64,000 bases of DNA from Cristatella mucedo (lineage: Eukaryota; Bryozoa; Phylactolaemata; Cristatellidae): positions 2,162,001 through 2,226,000 of the forward strand of contig WPIO01000035.1 of assembly GCA_009760855.2 (NCBI GenBank), in the 5' to 3' direction. Position numbers and translations under genes: made by a program. This document shows, one piece after another, positions 1 through 12,569 of the stretch. The notes under the pieces were generated by a model, which saw only the letters and a list, made by a program, of their open reading frames with translations, had not been told where the DNA came from and ran no database searches. The first letter of the stretch is position 1. Every line of letters begins with the position of its first letter.

Positions 1-690
1 TGTTGGCGCGCCTTATTATAGAGGTTTAACCTGACAGCCGCTCGTCTTACCCTGCGCTCACCGGCATGGCGAAGGCGGCGGCGTGGTCAGGTGTAGTGGT
101 TTGGCGGGAACTAGTCTTTGACCCTGGAACTCGCTACAACCCTTTTGCTCTTTCCCTATTCTCTCCGTTGGCATTATTTAACAGTCAGAGCGACGCTCGG
201 TCTTTTGTTCAGCTCCTGCTCTCTCTTTCTCTTTCTCTCTCTTCGGCTTCACTTTGACGCCGTTGGACTCGTTTCTCTGAAAGCGAGGAGGAGGCGTGTC
301 TTTCATCGGCGATGAGAAGGACGAGACAGAGGAAGCTGGAGGATTCGGTGAACGCTACTGAATACGGTCGGCCTTGCGCCCGAGCTCGCATTTACGTTTC
401 TCTTGTGTTTTGTGTGTGTGAGCCTTCGCATGGTATCAGCATAAGTTGCCGGTGCAGACTAGACATAGTTGGTGTGGTGAAATGTTCCGTCGGTTTGGGC
501 TTCTCCGTCGAATTTGGTCGTTTCCGATGGCAGCCCTAGTGCGGGGACATATTTCCTCTAAGATTGCTTTGTGTAGTGTGGTATTCCTGATTTCACGGCG
601 GAAAGCCGACCTAGCTCTCAGTCACGATGTGAGCTCCGGTTTATGCTACAGCGGGAAACTCAAAACAGCCTGTTGGGTCGTTCATAAGTG
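1..690. promoter_or_regulatory. GC/CpG-rich leader region, possible promoter
   Basis: GC- and CpG-rich compared with the AT-rich DNA that follows, with a CT-rich run at about 220-245. An ATG at 312 opens MRRTRQRKLEDS before a donor-like TCG|GTGAAC, another candidate first exon. Long overlapping frames on both strands here reflect base composition. No TATA box or known site is evident. Inference only. Confidence 0.25.
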
Positions 691-691
691 A

Positions 692-877
692 AAAGGCCGT
701 GCAGCGTTAAAGTGGCGGGACGGTGTTGCCTCCACGAGAATGGCTCGGGCGGTTGAGAGACGTCTAGTGAGGACTGCGGAGATGGACACTGAGCGTAGAC
801 TAGCGCAAGCGACATTATTGCTCTTGCGAGATAAAGACTCAGTAAAACTCAAAATTCTGAGGTGTCTCCGTTTCTAA
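692..877 (+). CDS. Possible small ORF/first exon in GC-rich leader region
   Basis: Open from 692, with an ATG at 740 and stop TAA at 875-877. From the ATG: 45 residues, Arg/Leu-rich and charged (MARAVERRLVRT, then MDTERRLAQATLLLLRDKD). A donor-like CTGAG|GTGTCT near 861 would allow it to continue by splicing. I do not recognise it. It lies in the most CpG-rich DNA of the window's left end, which fits a promoter or first-exon region, but it could be a chance frame. Confidence 0.25.
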   Translation, partial: KGRAALKWRDGVASTRMARAVERRLVRTAEMDTERRLAQATLLLLRDKDSVKLKILRCLRF

Positions 878-899
878 TTGACGTCGTGGACTCCCACGC

Positions 900-2057
900 T
901 GCCTAGTAAACAAAGTAAGTAGGTCAGACAGTCAGGGAACATTCCATTCCGTGGCGCGTCCTTCTTGTGTGCCCTAAATGAGCATCGAACCGTATTCGGG
1001 CAATGAGGTTTTTGCCCTGAAAAAGTTATGGCAAGCGAGGTTACTTCGGCCCGGACTTTGGCTTTACATTACTCCATAATTAACTAATGATACTGTTTTC
1101 TGGATTTAAATCTTATCAGAATTAACTACGGATATAGAAATGATAGCAGGGAAGCAGAGCCTATTTGAAGTTGTAATTTCGAATGCGTGAAAGGTCATAG
1201 AATTAGAATTGTCACTAATATACACGAAGTTTATTAAATGAAATAATAGGAAGACTACCCGGCGTGGTTCTTCCATGGGCACACAATATCCAAGAATGCC
1301 ACAGCACCACAAGGGTGTAATATGTGTAATAACACACAGTGATACAAATGCGCCCTCCAGAGGAACTGCAGAAATAAACTGTCTAGTCGCTTTACATATA
1401 TGCTGTCAAAGGACACACCGTCGAGAGTTTCGACGCTCCTCAGATCAATCGTGCCACTCTCCCATTTCATATTCTAACACTGGGAGAACGAGTGATTCGG
1501 GCCCGTAGAATGTAGGCGCTGTCAACAAGAGCTGAAGATGGCTCATGTCTGTATGACTTGTCACTCACCATAGAGAACTCGGTAGCTATCAGCGAATGTG
1601 TAAACTTATGGCTTGCCCTTACAAACAATCGATCGCTGGATCTCGGCTGATTTACCACCAAACTACGTGACGATAAAACAGAATTTATCTCTTGAAAGCA
1701 GCAGGTGGCTGTTTCTCTAATAAGTGTCTTCCGTCCAACCACCTCAACATCCTCAGAATTCAGGTGTCACATTCTACAGCTGCCTAAATTTTGGAAGCTT
1801 TGTTAATAAGACTGCTTCCACATCCAGCCATCACATGATCCCGACCTAAATTAGGAACTGTCACCACGACCGGCTTGCAAGAAAAAGTCGACTATCCTCT
1901 ATGGTTCGGGTCTCGATTGGATCATTGGAGCTTCCATTTTGAGAGGATACCAGCCATTCTACTACGGCCGTCAATGAAGGTAGCTGCAAGACTAATTTAC
2001 AAATCTTAAGAGTTTGACCGTGAAATCTTTTGCTTACAGAGCTCAGACGGCTGCCGG
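900..2057. other. Unassigned DNA
   Basis: I see no gene, repeat copy or RNA here that I can support. Frames of 60-90 codons on both strands lack family motifs and good splice context. Confidence 0.5.
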
Positions 2058-2130
2058 TTAATAATAATAATAATTCACTCGATAAAGCGCCCTCCAGAGA
2101 ACTTAATCTCTCTCTGGTGATTCACATTTT
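2058..2130 (-). mobile_element. LINE A 3' tail fragment
   Basis: An (AAT)n run followed by GATAAAGCGCCC and AGAGAACTTAATCTCTCT, which is the reverse complement of the LINE A 3' hairpin tail. It is strongly 5'-truncated. Confidence 0.75.
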
Positions 2131-2199
2131 AATCAACGAATAAAGTACGGTTCTTACTAGCCAGCAAGGTCTCTGCCACCGGTTGGCTCATTCGCGGAA

Positions 2200-2400
2200 A
2201 TTCTGCATCAGTTTCAGCCTCCTTGTGCCCTTAGATCTTCTATGGACGGTATATTAGCTGCTCTATTCCTCCGCTTAGAGATCGGTGGCGACAGAAGCAT
2301 TTAATCTGCGGGTTGATGTGGAACTCTTCCTCAATACTTGGGCAACGACATTTGACTTTAGCATCCTGACTATGGCTGTCTCTCTAACGGTCAGGCTACT
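2200..2400 (+). mobile_element. LINE B 3' coding fragment (relic)
   Basis: Matches other LINE B copies (30.7, 31.9, 42.0 kb) in the segment that encodes the end of the RT ORF: CATCAGTTTCAGCCTCC, then TTCCTCCGCTTA, GGCGACAGAAGC and a GTGGAACTC block. Frames are broken. Confidence 0.7.
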
Positions 2401-3160
2401 ATACACTATTCACTATGTCAACAGCTGAGCTGGGCTTCTCCCTTTTATTTGCTGTGAAGAAAGTTACGTTTATTACCTCACATGAAGAACTTAGATGGAA
2501 ACTCCCGGTGGAAGCATAGGAAGATCCACTGCCGTGTGCCAGTACAATCCCACCGGGTGCCAAGTACTGGTTAACGGCGGCACTCAAGCCAACTTTGCTG
2601 CCAAGCATATGGGCGATCATGAAACATTTACTATATTTGTCTCCATGCAACATCCACATACTTAAGAGCGTATTTCGAATTTCCCGTTACGTTGGACCTG
2701 ATGGCCTACCTGTGACCTTTAACTCATGTGAGTGAAGGATGGCAAGGCTTACCCGACAAACACAGTCAGTTTCAAAACAAATCTGCGAGGTCCAATATGC
2801 ATACAAGGAAGGCTGGAATGATTATGTAACTATGATCAATCATATCATCCAAAGATTTAGATTATCGGATCATTATTTTAAGAGATAGGAACATAAGCAG
2901 GCATTGGACTGTCGTTTTGCAGATAAACTTGAGAACTCAAAGCTATAACCAAGAGTAGCACCGGAAGCACCAACTATAATCTTTGAATATTCAATAAATA
3001 GTGTAAATATAGTCTCAGGGAATATGTCAATCTAACGAGATCATATACAATCAAGCAGATCATATCGCGATAGACTCCTCACCACCGCAAACCGGCATGC
3101 AGTGTGCGGGCGGCTCCTGTCTGATAAACTATTAACATTATAATGAGAACACCGTCACCT
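2401..3160. other. Unassigned DNA
   Basis: Nothing recognised. The 86-codon minus frame at 2399-2659 has no family motif. Confidence 0.45.
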
Positions 3161-3168
3161 AAATTTCC

Positions 3169-3456
3169 TTGAATGAAGCTGAATCAACATCTGCTCAGAC
3201 CGGCTTTGTTAACGACGCGCTATTGTCAAGTCACCACGCACCCGGCCGCCCGAACAGCGGCTCGCGGCCCGTCAGCCCCGTGCGTGTATTTGGGAACCGG
3301 ATCCAGCTGTCCCAGGATTCATGCGGTTGCGTGATAATGGACTGCTTCGTTGGCGGTCCGGCGGCAGTAACTTCTCCAATATGCCCTGTGTTCAGTCTGC
3401 CCTGGCCGGAACGGTGGTCACTTCCGGACGTGCAGTGCAAACATAGCAATGTGTAA
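3169..3456 (+). other. GC-rich patch with open frames on both strands
   Basis: A local GC-rich island in AT-rich surroundings. The plus frame (Pro/Ser/Arg-rich, including GRPNSGSRPVSPVRVFGNRI) follows an acceptor-like ATCTGCTCAG and precedes donor-like TGC|GTGATA, so it could be an exon. The opposite strand is also open for 72 codons. I do not recognise either product. Confidence 0.2.
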
Positions 3457-3459
3457 GCA

Positions 3460-6100
3460 GGTTTCTGCCAAGTAAATAAGGAGTGGGCCTTGGATGCCGT
3501 TTACCGCTGGTTCTTTATCGACGAACCGGAAAGCAGGGAGGCGGGACTAGGCACCCTGACGTAGGGGTTTACTCTTTTATCATCTTGTTGTACTACCAGA
3601 CGGACGTGTGATCTCCGAGTCATTTCCATAGGGAGAGATTTTTACGTTTTATCATTTCAGATTGATGTTGAGGGGTCCGTGTGAACGAATATTATATTCG
3701 CTTCGTTCTGAAAACAGCAGTTTCCGGCTCGAATGTTACGACAAAATTATTCAGTTGAGCTCGATGTACCACTTCCGGTTTAAATAGTCTTACAAAATAA
3801 TTTTATTATGTTTCCACTCATCGTAGCCACCAAAATGTGAAACTTGCATGTATAACTAGTTTATCTTTAAAGCATAATTTCCAAAAAAAAATTAATTTTT
3901 TAAATTCTCGTGGGTTACCGTTAACCCACTTCATTGCTGCGATGAGTTACAGAGAGATACAAGCAAGCAAAAACTTATTCATTGGTCTGTGCCAATCATT
4001 CACTCAACTCACATGAGGCATCGGGTACAAGCATGTAATAATATTACATTCTTAACATTGAAATTTGACGACGCATACTGGCATGTGAATTTATCGCAAA
4101 TCAAGTATGAACAATTTATAGGATGAAACTTAACGAAGCAGGTAGGTCTTTCGTGTCATTTAGTTTATCATTGTGGAAATGTCGTGTTAAACAGATCTAT
4201 AGTTTCAATTTACTTTGTCAGAATAGCTGTGTAAATATTGAGGTGGGATTAGAGAACTGCTAAATTGTCCAAAGTTAGGAAGTCAGTGGTCCAAGAGGTG
4301 AGCTGGGAAAGTAGGTTCATTAGATGCCCTTGACGAGAGGGCAACGAGAACCTAAAGCCGAGTAACATAGCATTGTGGTAGCGGGTCAGCTTGATGGCGG
4401 GCCCAATGCAGGTGAGAGACCGGTGTAATCGCGACCACGCTGTGTCGTCAGCGACGAAAGCCGACGACATTTTCTATCGAACCGTTAAGTGGTTTAGATG
4501 CTTCTACTTTCTTTCCTTCGGAGCGTGGGTGTACGTATACACACAAATTCGGTGGGGTCGTATGGTAGAATACTTGGCAAATATGTGCGTCATCACGTTC
4601 ATACTTTATCAGCCTTAAGTCCTTACGACGTAGTGAATCATAGATGCCGTTAAGGCGCCGATTACTAAAATGTGGGTGAAATCTAGACTTGACTGGTGAA
4701 CTTGTGGATACATTCACTGGTGAAAAACTCAGCGCCAGAATTTGTGGCTCAATCTTAACGTAGAGAAGTGTGAATTTAAAATATACTGCCGCTTAAATTG
4801 ATTTGTATCATTTGTATTTTCTTCAAATATAGGTTTACGACATTATGACAGAACTGCAAGATTTTCCTCAAATATGCCAAATTCCAATCCAACTAGATAA
4901 TCATGGATTCCCGTCGGCCAAGTTGAAAATATCGTAATTTGTTTGGCTGGCACAATGTGTTGGAAAATATTAAACCTGCACAGCATCTTCCATAATTAGC
5001 ATAAAGTAGTGTTAAAATCGGACACATTTGGAAAAGCATCAAGTTTTGGTTTACCGCTAAGTAGGACAGCTAAAACGTGGCTGTACCATCCACAAACATT
5101 GTGGCTTTTTCACACATGATTAAAATCAAGGAAACAGCCAAGGCATTTCATTTGAAAAATGCCAAGCCTGGTCAGTTGTTAAGCATCAGAACATATATGC
5201 ATGCAACAATTGTACATGTATTTTCCAGCAATATTACCATTTATAGGTTTCGACTATACTTACAGTGCCTTTTGCAGAGCCAGATAACTGCAAAGGCTAT
5301 ATATCTAACACTGTTTATGAATGATGACTACAGTAGCCCAGCCAAAGAGTAATGACTTAGGGCCTTACAACACATTGGGCTGAAAGCCCTCAATTGTGTA
5401 AAGTGGTATGACCGACAGTGAAAAGTAACTAGGCTATCCTCTAAGAAAGCTTAGCATTACATCACTTGATGTAGTCGTACTTGTGAATACACTCTGCTGA
5501 CTCAGGTACTACATTCGTATCTTCCATACACATTTTGACATAAGATTAACTGATCAATTCAATTGAAAAAATATGTCCACAGTCTAATCAACAAGATAAG
5601 TTGATAATGAACTGGATAATTTTAGCCCGTTTGAGGCTGTAGTTGAACTTCTTCTCAGGCAGCAGTGAAATGAACACTGAAGGGGGCTGCGTTCAAGCAG
5701 GAAGCAGCAGTGGGCCAATACGCGACTGCATCGCCCACCATCTAAAGCTCCTCCGTGTGCTTTTTCATATCACCCCCTTATCTCGCATGTTATAAATCAC
5801 GCAACCTAAACAATAGAGGCCTCGTAATCTCAAAGTAGCCGTTTCCCGGTGATCTCAAGATCAAATGAGGAAAAACCAGCAATCCCACCACAACATGGTA
5901 TTGCCATTCAATTGTCATTTCTTTGCAGCAATTTAAGAAAGATTGAGTTCTCAGAAGGGTTCTTTATCAGTCTACAATATGTGTATTAGCACTATAACAG
6001 CTCAATGCAAGTACGTGCCTTCCTTAACTTTGCCTTCTCATCTACTTTTAAGGTATTTTACATGGGGGAGGCAAATGAAAAATGACCTTAACTGCTCAGC
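3460..6100. other. Unassigned DNA
   Basis: AT-rich, no recognisable gene or repeat copy. The scattered 70-90-codon frames at 4249-4717 and 5077-5352 look like chance frames. Confidence 0.45.
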
Positions 6101-6104
6101 TATT

Positions 6105-6270
6105 ATGGCACGAGCTTTGCCCATTGCAGAGCCATGTGCCGAGCTGGATGGTCAACGGGTGCTCGAACCAACCAAGGTCACGAACGAGGCCGTAGGCTCG
6201 ACCTGATACTTAATAACGGAAGAGCCTGAACGAAGTGTAGTTCTCTTTAGGGCGCTGTACACAAAATAAA
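6105..6270 (+). mobile_element. S2 SINE (diverged copy)
   Basis: The tRNA-like head is worn. The tail AGAGCCTGAACGAAGTGTAG then TTCTCTTTAGGGCGCTGTAC followed by an A-rich end matches the S2 family (compare 28040-28180) and the LINE A 3' hairpin. Confidence 0.65.
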
Positions 6271-6344
6271 TTACAGTTTTCTACCACCACTGATCACCAA
6301 TGCAGGTACTGTCTCTGCTACCGCACGGGTTCTCCCGCCATTGC

Positions 6345-7010
6345 GCCTAAAACTGGCTGCTGTCTTTTGCGCGAAGCAACCGGTCTCGCCCGTCGCCAGT
6401 GAGGCAGATGCATCGGCTACCAGTACGTGCCTCTGGCCGCTCGATCGACCACTCTGAGCCAGTGCCTTCGGTCAATCGGGGTACGACCACCGCGCCACCT
6501 CTGCTGGGAAGTTCGCTCGCACGTCTTCTGAGCCCCGAAGAGGTCTCCTCCACCCGGCAGCAGTTCGAAAACCGAAACCACGCACTACGAGCCACCATAT
6601 GCGCTGCGATTTCGCCTCGGACCGCACGGCCAACATCTGATCTGCCCACCTGGAGGCTTGTGCCGTCGCTGGTCTGGGGCGCTCCATGCCGCTTCTGCCG
6701 ACGTTAGTAGCTGCTCCATGCCGTCGTCGTATCTTTTGCGCACCGACTCGCTGGCCACCAGTGACTCTGTCTGGCTCTCTAACGGTGGGGCCAGCTGCCG
6801 CCACCCCTCTGGGCCGATGACCGTCTCTCTCAGGCTGAAGCTGCCGTCTCCGCCAGCCTCTGTCTCTCTGGACACGCAGCCATCTCGCTGCGTACACTGC
6901 TGCCACTTCTCTGCCGGATGCCTCAGCACAGCGTGAACGCAGAGCTCTGCCACCATCAATGCAGAAACTCCACTGTCGTCTCTGCGGGCTCCGCCTTCGT
7001 CATCCGACAC
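6345..7010 (-). pseudogene. Possible LTR-retrotransposon gag relic (zinc-knuckle region)
   Basis: A GC-rich block whose minus strand is open in overlapping frames for about 140 codons each. One frame ends ...QIRCWPCGPRRNRSAYGGS, resembling a decayed CCHC zinc knuckle (CxxCG then a basic stretch), preceded by a charged segment RKRYDDGMEQLLTSAEAAW. That layout fits the end of a Gypsy-type gag. The His and last Cys are missing, so the copy is broken if the call is right. Composition-driven chance frames are the main alternative. Confidence 0.35.
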
Positions 7011-7285
7011 TCAGCTGGCGATCGCTGCTGCGGCTTTCGGTTGCTCCTATCGGCCTCCTCAGTCCGGCGAGCATTTATCGATTCAAACGCTGCTTTCGCC
7101 ACTGGCTTTCACCTCCAGTCGCTTCTCGCTGCTCGCCTTCGCGCTTCCTGGCACTCTGGGATCCGACCGTCGAAACCTCTCACTCACCTTCAGGGCTTGC
7201 AAACACCTTCCTGAAGTGCTGCGCAGCTGGGCGTAATCCTCTTGCCGAGTCCCGGGAAGAGGTTGCAGCGAATATTAATGCCTGC

Positions 7286-7610
7286 CAGGAATGTAATGTA
7301 ATGTATGTCCGTCTGTGTGCTCCACAAAGTCATAAAGACCATGGGTGTTAGGAGAGTTTTGTATAGCTCTCACAGCCTAAGCGACGGCTTTCGTTCGGTA
7401 GCCAACAGGCTTCGTCTCACGCAACAAAGAAAGTGGGAAGCATAGCATGAATCGAGCAGTTGAGGTGATGAGTGGAATGGAAGTAGCGCTCAGGACTGCT
7501 GAAAGGATGTTCCATAGTCGGCAGTAGGAGAGTAGTAGTCGTTGCGTAAGAAACACGAATATATTCACGTGCCACAAAGCTGGGCCGACACCTCTTTCAA
7601 TATCTCAGGT
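7286..7610 (-). mobile_element. LINE B 3' end
   Basis: Reverse complement of the LINE B 3' end: the tail with TGTATGTCCGTCTG and CACAAAGTCATAAAGACC, then the shared block encoding the RLLRETK/VGYRT-type C-terminus. Compare 31080-31130 on the plus strand. Confidence 0.8.
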
Positions 7611-9755
7611 CAGAGTCAGCAACCAGCTTACAAAGCTGTCGCCGAGAAGTAGTATTCCTTCATCTCCTGGCTCGGGCCCTCACTGTCGCTCTGCCGAAAA
7701 AGCTTTTAGTTTGATGTTAGAGAGGGTACGAAGCCTGTGAACACTGAATTGGGCTCCGTTTGTTTGCTTTGTTTACAACATTTATTAAATTTTAGCTTTA
7801 AGGTGATTGAGTGGGTCCATCGGCCAATACTTAGGGCACATACCGTGAATATTAGTGTACATAGTAACGAATTGTGTTTACTAGACTATGGAAAGAGCAC
7901 ATCCGGCATGCGTTCTATGCCATTGTTGAACACCCTTTCTTATAGATTTCTCTAAACACGATCCAAACAAGATGAAATATAAATGGTTTTAAAAAGCAAA
8001 AAGTGCATATTGACGGTTAATTGTAATAAGAGGCACCAACAGATATACATAAGCATTAGTAAAATGCAAGGTCGATAGTTACAGGCTTCTACTAGCTGGC
8101 TCACCATCAAGTTGTTAACCTGATGATGCAATCTATAAGAAACTGTGCACTCACCCTATTACAACACTTTTCGGTCCTTTCAGTTTCCATACTGCGCTGT
8201 GGGGTCTGTAAGTACAAAAAAGCCTCTGACAAGAATTCGAATGTAAAAATAGTGAGCTGGCCAGGAGTAAACGACTGACAGAATGCCTGATAAGGGGCAT
8301 TTACAGAATACAATATATATAAGAGCGTTAACATAACATAAATTTAGATACAAGTTAGCTGAAAGACTCAGAAAGTTTCTCATCCTGAAGGCTCCTTATA
8401 GGTCGACTGTCAAGTGAATTCAGTCAGGCTTTCTCATGACTGCAGACGTGTCTCATAGTTAGTTGGCACCATGGCGTAGTGTATTTGCCCCTTTTCTCAG
8501 CATGGGCAAGCTGTAGGTATGAGTTCCTCAAATCAGGAAGATGCTACCAGATTCTTTCTTAGCTGTCTTTTCTGGCTCAAGCCGCCTATAATTCAACCAA
8601 ACTGCACAAGTCAAGCAGACAGACATCAACAAAGTGGTTAAGCACTTCCATTAAGCGTACATACCTATATAAGCAATATCACAACTTGCTCCAACAACAA
8701 TAAAAACTACGATGACGACGATTGAGGTGCATGTCAGAAGGTGGGCACTGATCTTGCCTCCTCATGAATCTATACAAAAATAAGATGAGCTTCCAGCAGA
8801 CTGTACATATGGTGGCTGCATATGAGTATAATAAGAGAAATAGAAATAACGTCATTTACAAAAACCGTGGGAAAATCAATCTGTCAGAACTACAACTGCC
8901 TGGAACAGAGCTTGGAACCAGCCAAGCTACAGTTTACCATGTAGACTAGCATAAAATTACTAGAACACACATTTTGGGCCATTGCTGAGGACCCTTGATT
9001 CAATGTTCAATGAAAATGCTGCATGTGACCATACAAAGCACACCAGGCTCAACACAGATACAGGGTAAAGAGAAGGAAGATGTGGAACACATCTTTAGCT
9101 GAGGATGCACCAAGCTGAAAAAAATGAGAAGCCAGACTTATTCACGATACCGGTTTCCATTGTTTGGTGGATACAGACTACTGGCCCAATCATCAAAATC
9201 TGTCAATTTTAATAGATGAAAGAGCCAACAGCAAGCCAACGAGTGTGCAGCACACGACACTCCAGCCCATTTAGTAGTGGCGTGGAGGACTCCAAATTTG
9301 GTGTGGACCTTCACTTATCTTCTTCGTAATACAGATAAATATTCTACTCACATATCTTGGCGCTGTGACTACTTTCAGCTGCCCTGCACATGTGCTGCAA
9401 AACCTACTAAACAAGATGCGTCTCAATTAGTTCATTCTACTAGAAGATCTTTTAGGCAGGACAGTAAGAACCTCGCCATCCTGGGTAACCCTATCAAACA
9501 TTACGAATTTAGTTAAAGAAGTACTATTAGGAACTCGCTGCAATAATCGTACCATACTTGAATGATAACAATGGACCTTTGGTTCTAAATTCCCTAAGGT
9601 TCCAGGAAAATTTCGTTAATGGAATCTGCAGCATACGCTTTGTCTCTCCCAGCTTGAAAACTACCCTTCGCTCAGTTAAGACTTCTAAGTGAAACTAGTG
9701 TAAATGAACTATCAACTCTTCGTGACAATGCTAAACATTGCCAAACTCACTCTTC
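7611..9755. other. Unassigned DNA
   Basis: No gene or repeat copy recognised. Frames of 60-80 codons occur on both strands without motifs. Confidence 0.45.
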
Positions 9756-9759
9756 TGGT

Positions 9760-10330
9760 GTGCCCCCCCAGAATGGGTATCGAAAAATCCTGAGCAGCTA
9801 AAATTCTTGTAAATGTCTAACTCATAATATCAATGGGTTGTTGCCAGACACCCAAGAGAAGTTTTGCTAAATCAACATAGGTGACTAGTCTGGCAGATGC
9901 ATGCCTGAGACCTGATATTCATTGTACAATCCCAGGGTTCTCTCAGGGTGGCAGTGTTGCTGTCATTAGTCAATGAATCATTTTGTCTAGACCTGTGGCT
10001 TTTCGAATGGGCTATCACTTGGAATCTGCTATCAGGTACGCATAAAAGACCACATCTCTTCGTGATCTACTAATTCTCTTTCTGTGTGTAACCTTGTTCA
10101 TGGAAGAAGTTTTCTTGTTCTCACCACAACCAACAAGCATGTAGACAAATATGTGGTTACCAAGGCTTCGATATTCATAACCCTTGCAACCGCCAGAACT
10201 GGTGACTGACTAGAGGACATCAATGGTTTGAGTCAAACAAGATAATCAAGCTGCTCGCGTTTGTCAAGGTAAGGATCTTCTCATTTACCGGAAGTCTACT
10301 ACTGACCTCGTTGTTTAATGCCATATCCAG
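9760..10330 (+). pseudogene. LINE endonuclease-domain relic
   Basis: Plus-strand frames with stops contain the pattern of an APE-type endonuclease of non-LTR elements: a segment LRPDIHCTIPGFSQGGSVAV (compare family '...I.GY...R....GGGVA...') followed by a later part resembling the domain's end. It has multiple stops and frameshifts, so it is a dead copy. It could be the 5' part of LINE A or B, but no overlap with an RT segment shows which. Confidence 0.4.
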
Positions 10331-10427
10331 ATCATTACTCATGCTTGATTTCATTGTTTTCAATGAATCGTCGAATTAATATCGGTTATCGAACGTGCAA
10401 CTTTAAGCATTGACCCTGAAATATTTT

Positions 10428-11280
10428 GAATAATAATAATAATGCGCGATGTAAGCTTTGAAGATTTCAATCTCTTTCTGAAACTATTGTATTGCTGCAA
10501 ATACAATTTAATGATTGAGTAATATCATGCTTGATAAACCAAACCTTTAAATACCATGGTTAGTGACATCACAGGGTCAGCATGCAAATGTGGTTGTGAC
10601 ATGTGCAGTATCCTTTATAAGCACGAGGACGAATCTAGGTGTGTTTGAAGTTCTTTTTAAAAATGATTCAGGACCTTCTGACGCAAGTAGGAGAGGGAGT
10701 TCAGAGCTTTGAGCATACGAACTAAATGACCTGGTCTCAAAGGATTGAGTTTGTACAGTGTTGGTAGACTGTTAGTTCGAGGCAGGTGGTAGGATGTGGC
10801 CTGGTGGAGCAGATCTCAAGGAATGAGGCTGGAGCCAAAGAATAGAGTTACACCTAGAATGAGCGACAAAACCTTGGGGTGATACGTTGCTTGACTGAGT
10901 AGCCAGTGCAGGTCGGCCGAGAAGTGGCAGCTACAGCCCTCACGACAGACAAGCCTGGCTGAGTTTTGCACCAGCTGTCAGCACGGTGTACACGCCGGTG
11001 ACCAGTAAGCAGAGTTGCAAAGTTCAAGACGGGGATGCAGATGCATGGTTCTTATATGTGGTATCCTTATCTAAACAAAGCCAATTTTAGCAATGTTATG
11101 TAGCTCAAAGTAGAATTTGACTATGGGCCTAATGTCGTCGTCTAACGAGAGGTCACTTTATGACACCTAGATTTCAGGCTGATTCAACAAGAGATATGCT
11201 GGCAGAGGCAATTTTGACGGCAATGCTTCCAATTTTCTGAATCACACTGGGTTTGCCCTTAACTAGTAGGGTAGCTTGTG
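10428..11280 (-). mobile_element. LINE A copy, 3' part with decayed RT C-terminus
   Basis: Starts with (AAT)4 and the tail hairpin (worn), then the 3' untranslated part with GGTCAGCATGCAAATGTGGT, then the RT C-terminal region colinear with 39763-40700 (CACGACAGACAAGCCT, TTTTGCACCAGCTG, GTTTGCCC...AACTAGTA). It is truncated at about 11280 and carries many indels, so it is older than the 39.8 and 62.1 kb copies. Confidence 0.85.
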
Positions 11281-11885
11281 CGTCATAAACATACCATTGG
11301 TAGACCGATACTTGAAAGCCTAGATTAGCTAGCGATCTATATAAATTGCGGTTTTATCTTCTGCCAAAAAGTTGTTGACAAGATTTTTTACCTTTAAGCA
11401 GCTATAGTAAGCTTTGTAATGGAAAAGAATAAACTCTAGCAAATTTTAATCTGCAGTTAAGCAAGACTATAGCACTGAACTGTACCTGCGCGTGACATCC
11501 TATACGCGTGATGACAAGAATGTCACTGCTCAGATCAGAGGATCTATGCGCAATGAGGCTGGCCGATCGCGTACCCTACACTCGAACGATTGCAGCAGCC
11601 GTGCTGACGCGTGGGGCTTAAACCATGCTAGTTCGATATTAGTCGGTGTCAGATGAGGGCAAGGTCCATAAACCAGACGAATCATCTGCGAGTTCCACTG
11701 AGGTCTACCCATGATCCCTTGCTGTTCTCCAATGCAAACCAGGGAAAGGGAGTGTATCCAGACTGATACTTGGCTGATTCATGTTCTTGATCGGAATCTG
11801 CTGTGACAGATCATAAGCCTTTAGATGCTGGCCTTGCAGACAGTTGTGCTCCTGGATGTCAAGGCTGGTTCCTAAATTTACCTTC
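11281..11885. other. Unassigned DNA
   Basis: Nothing recognised between the LINE A relic and the dinucleotide tract. Confidence 0.45.
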
Positions 11886-11927
11886 TATATATACATACAT
11901 ACATATTACACACACACACACACACAT

Positions 11928-11969
<42 letters not shown>
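11886..11969. repeat. (CA)n/(TA)n microsatellite
   Basis: A compound tract: ATAC repeats, then CA, then an uninterrupted TA run. Repetitive [11 protein letters not shown] frames across it are not genes. Confidence 0.97.
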
Positions 11970-12014
11970 TACCATGTCATTAATCCCACACCATTCGTGA
12001 ATTTACCGTCCTTT

Positions 12015-12200
12015 ATTTGCTTAGTGCTGACCTTGTTGTGCTACATGCAACCATATTATTGCATATGACCCCATACATGTCACCTCTAACCACGTATGCT
12101 TGTTATAGTGAGTATACTACCATTAACCATTCGATCCTTTGCAGCAAATGTAATGTTCCTAGAAAAGAGACTAAGTTCTCCACGAGGGCATTAGACACAT
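12015..12200 (+). mobile_element. LINE A 3' end fragment
   Basis: Contains the plus-sense end of LINE A: ATGTCACCTCTAACCA, CCTTTGCAGCAAATGTAATG and AGACTAAGTTCTC, followed by an ATTATTTTAAT-type tail. Confidence 0.75.
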
Positions 12201-12569
12201 ATTATTTTAATGTGAAACTAAAGCTGCCACTAACAAAAAGGACAACACAGGCTTTGTATTGGATAGACGACTGCTTTTATATATGGTGCTCTTATTTTGC
12301 TTCATCTTTGCACTTTAGTGTAGGAGTCATCTTTGCCAACAACTAAAGTCTTGAAAATTTGGTCTGGACATTCAGCTCAACCACTGGCCATCCAGGTCTA
12401 ATCTCTAGATAAGGGAGCGTCGACCACAGTGACACAAGTGACCAGCTCATGGTTTGTCTCGGCTGAATGTACAACTCTGATTGTGTAAAGCAGCTACTGA
12501 ATCAACTGCAGCTGGCGATGAATTTAATGACTGGTTAAAAATCGAGATGTGACATATCTGCTCTGAGCT

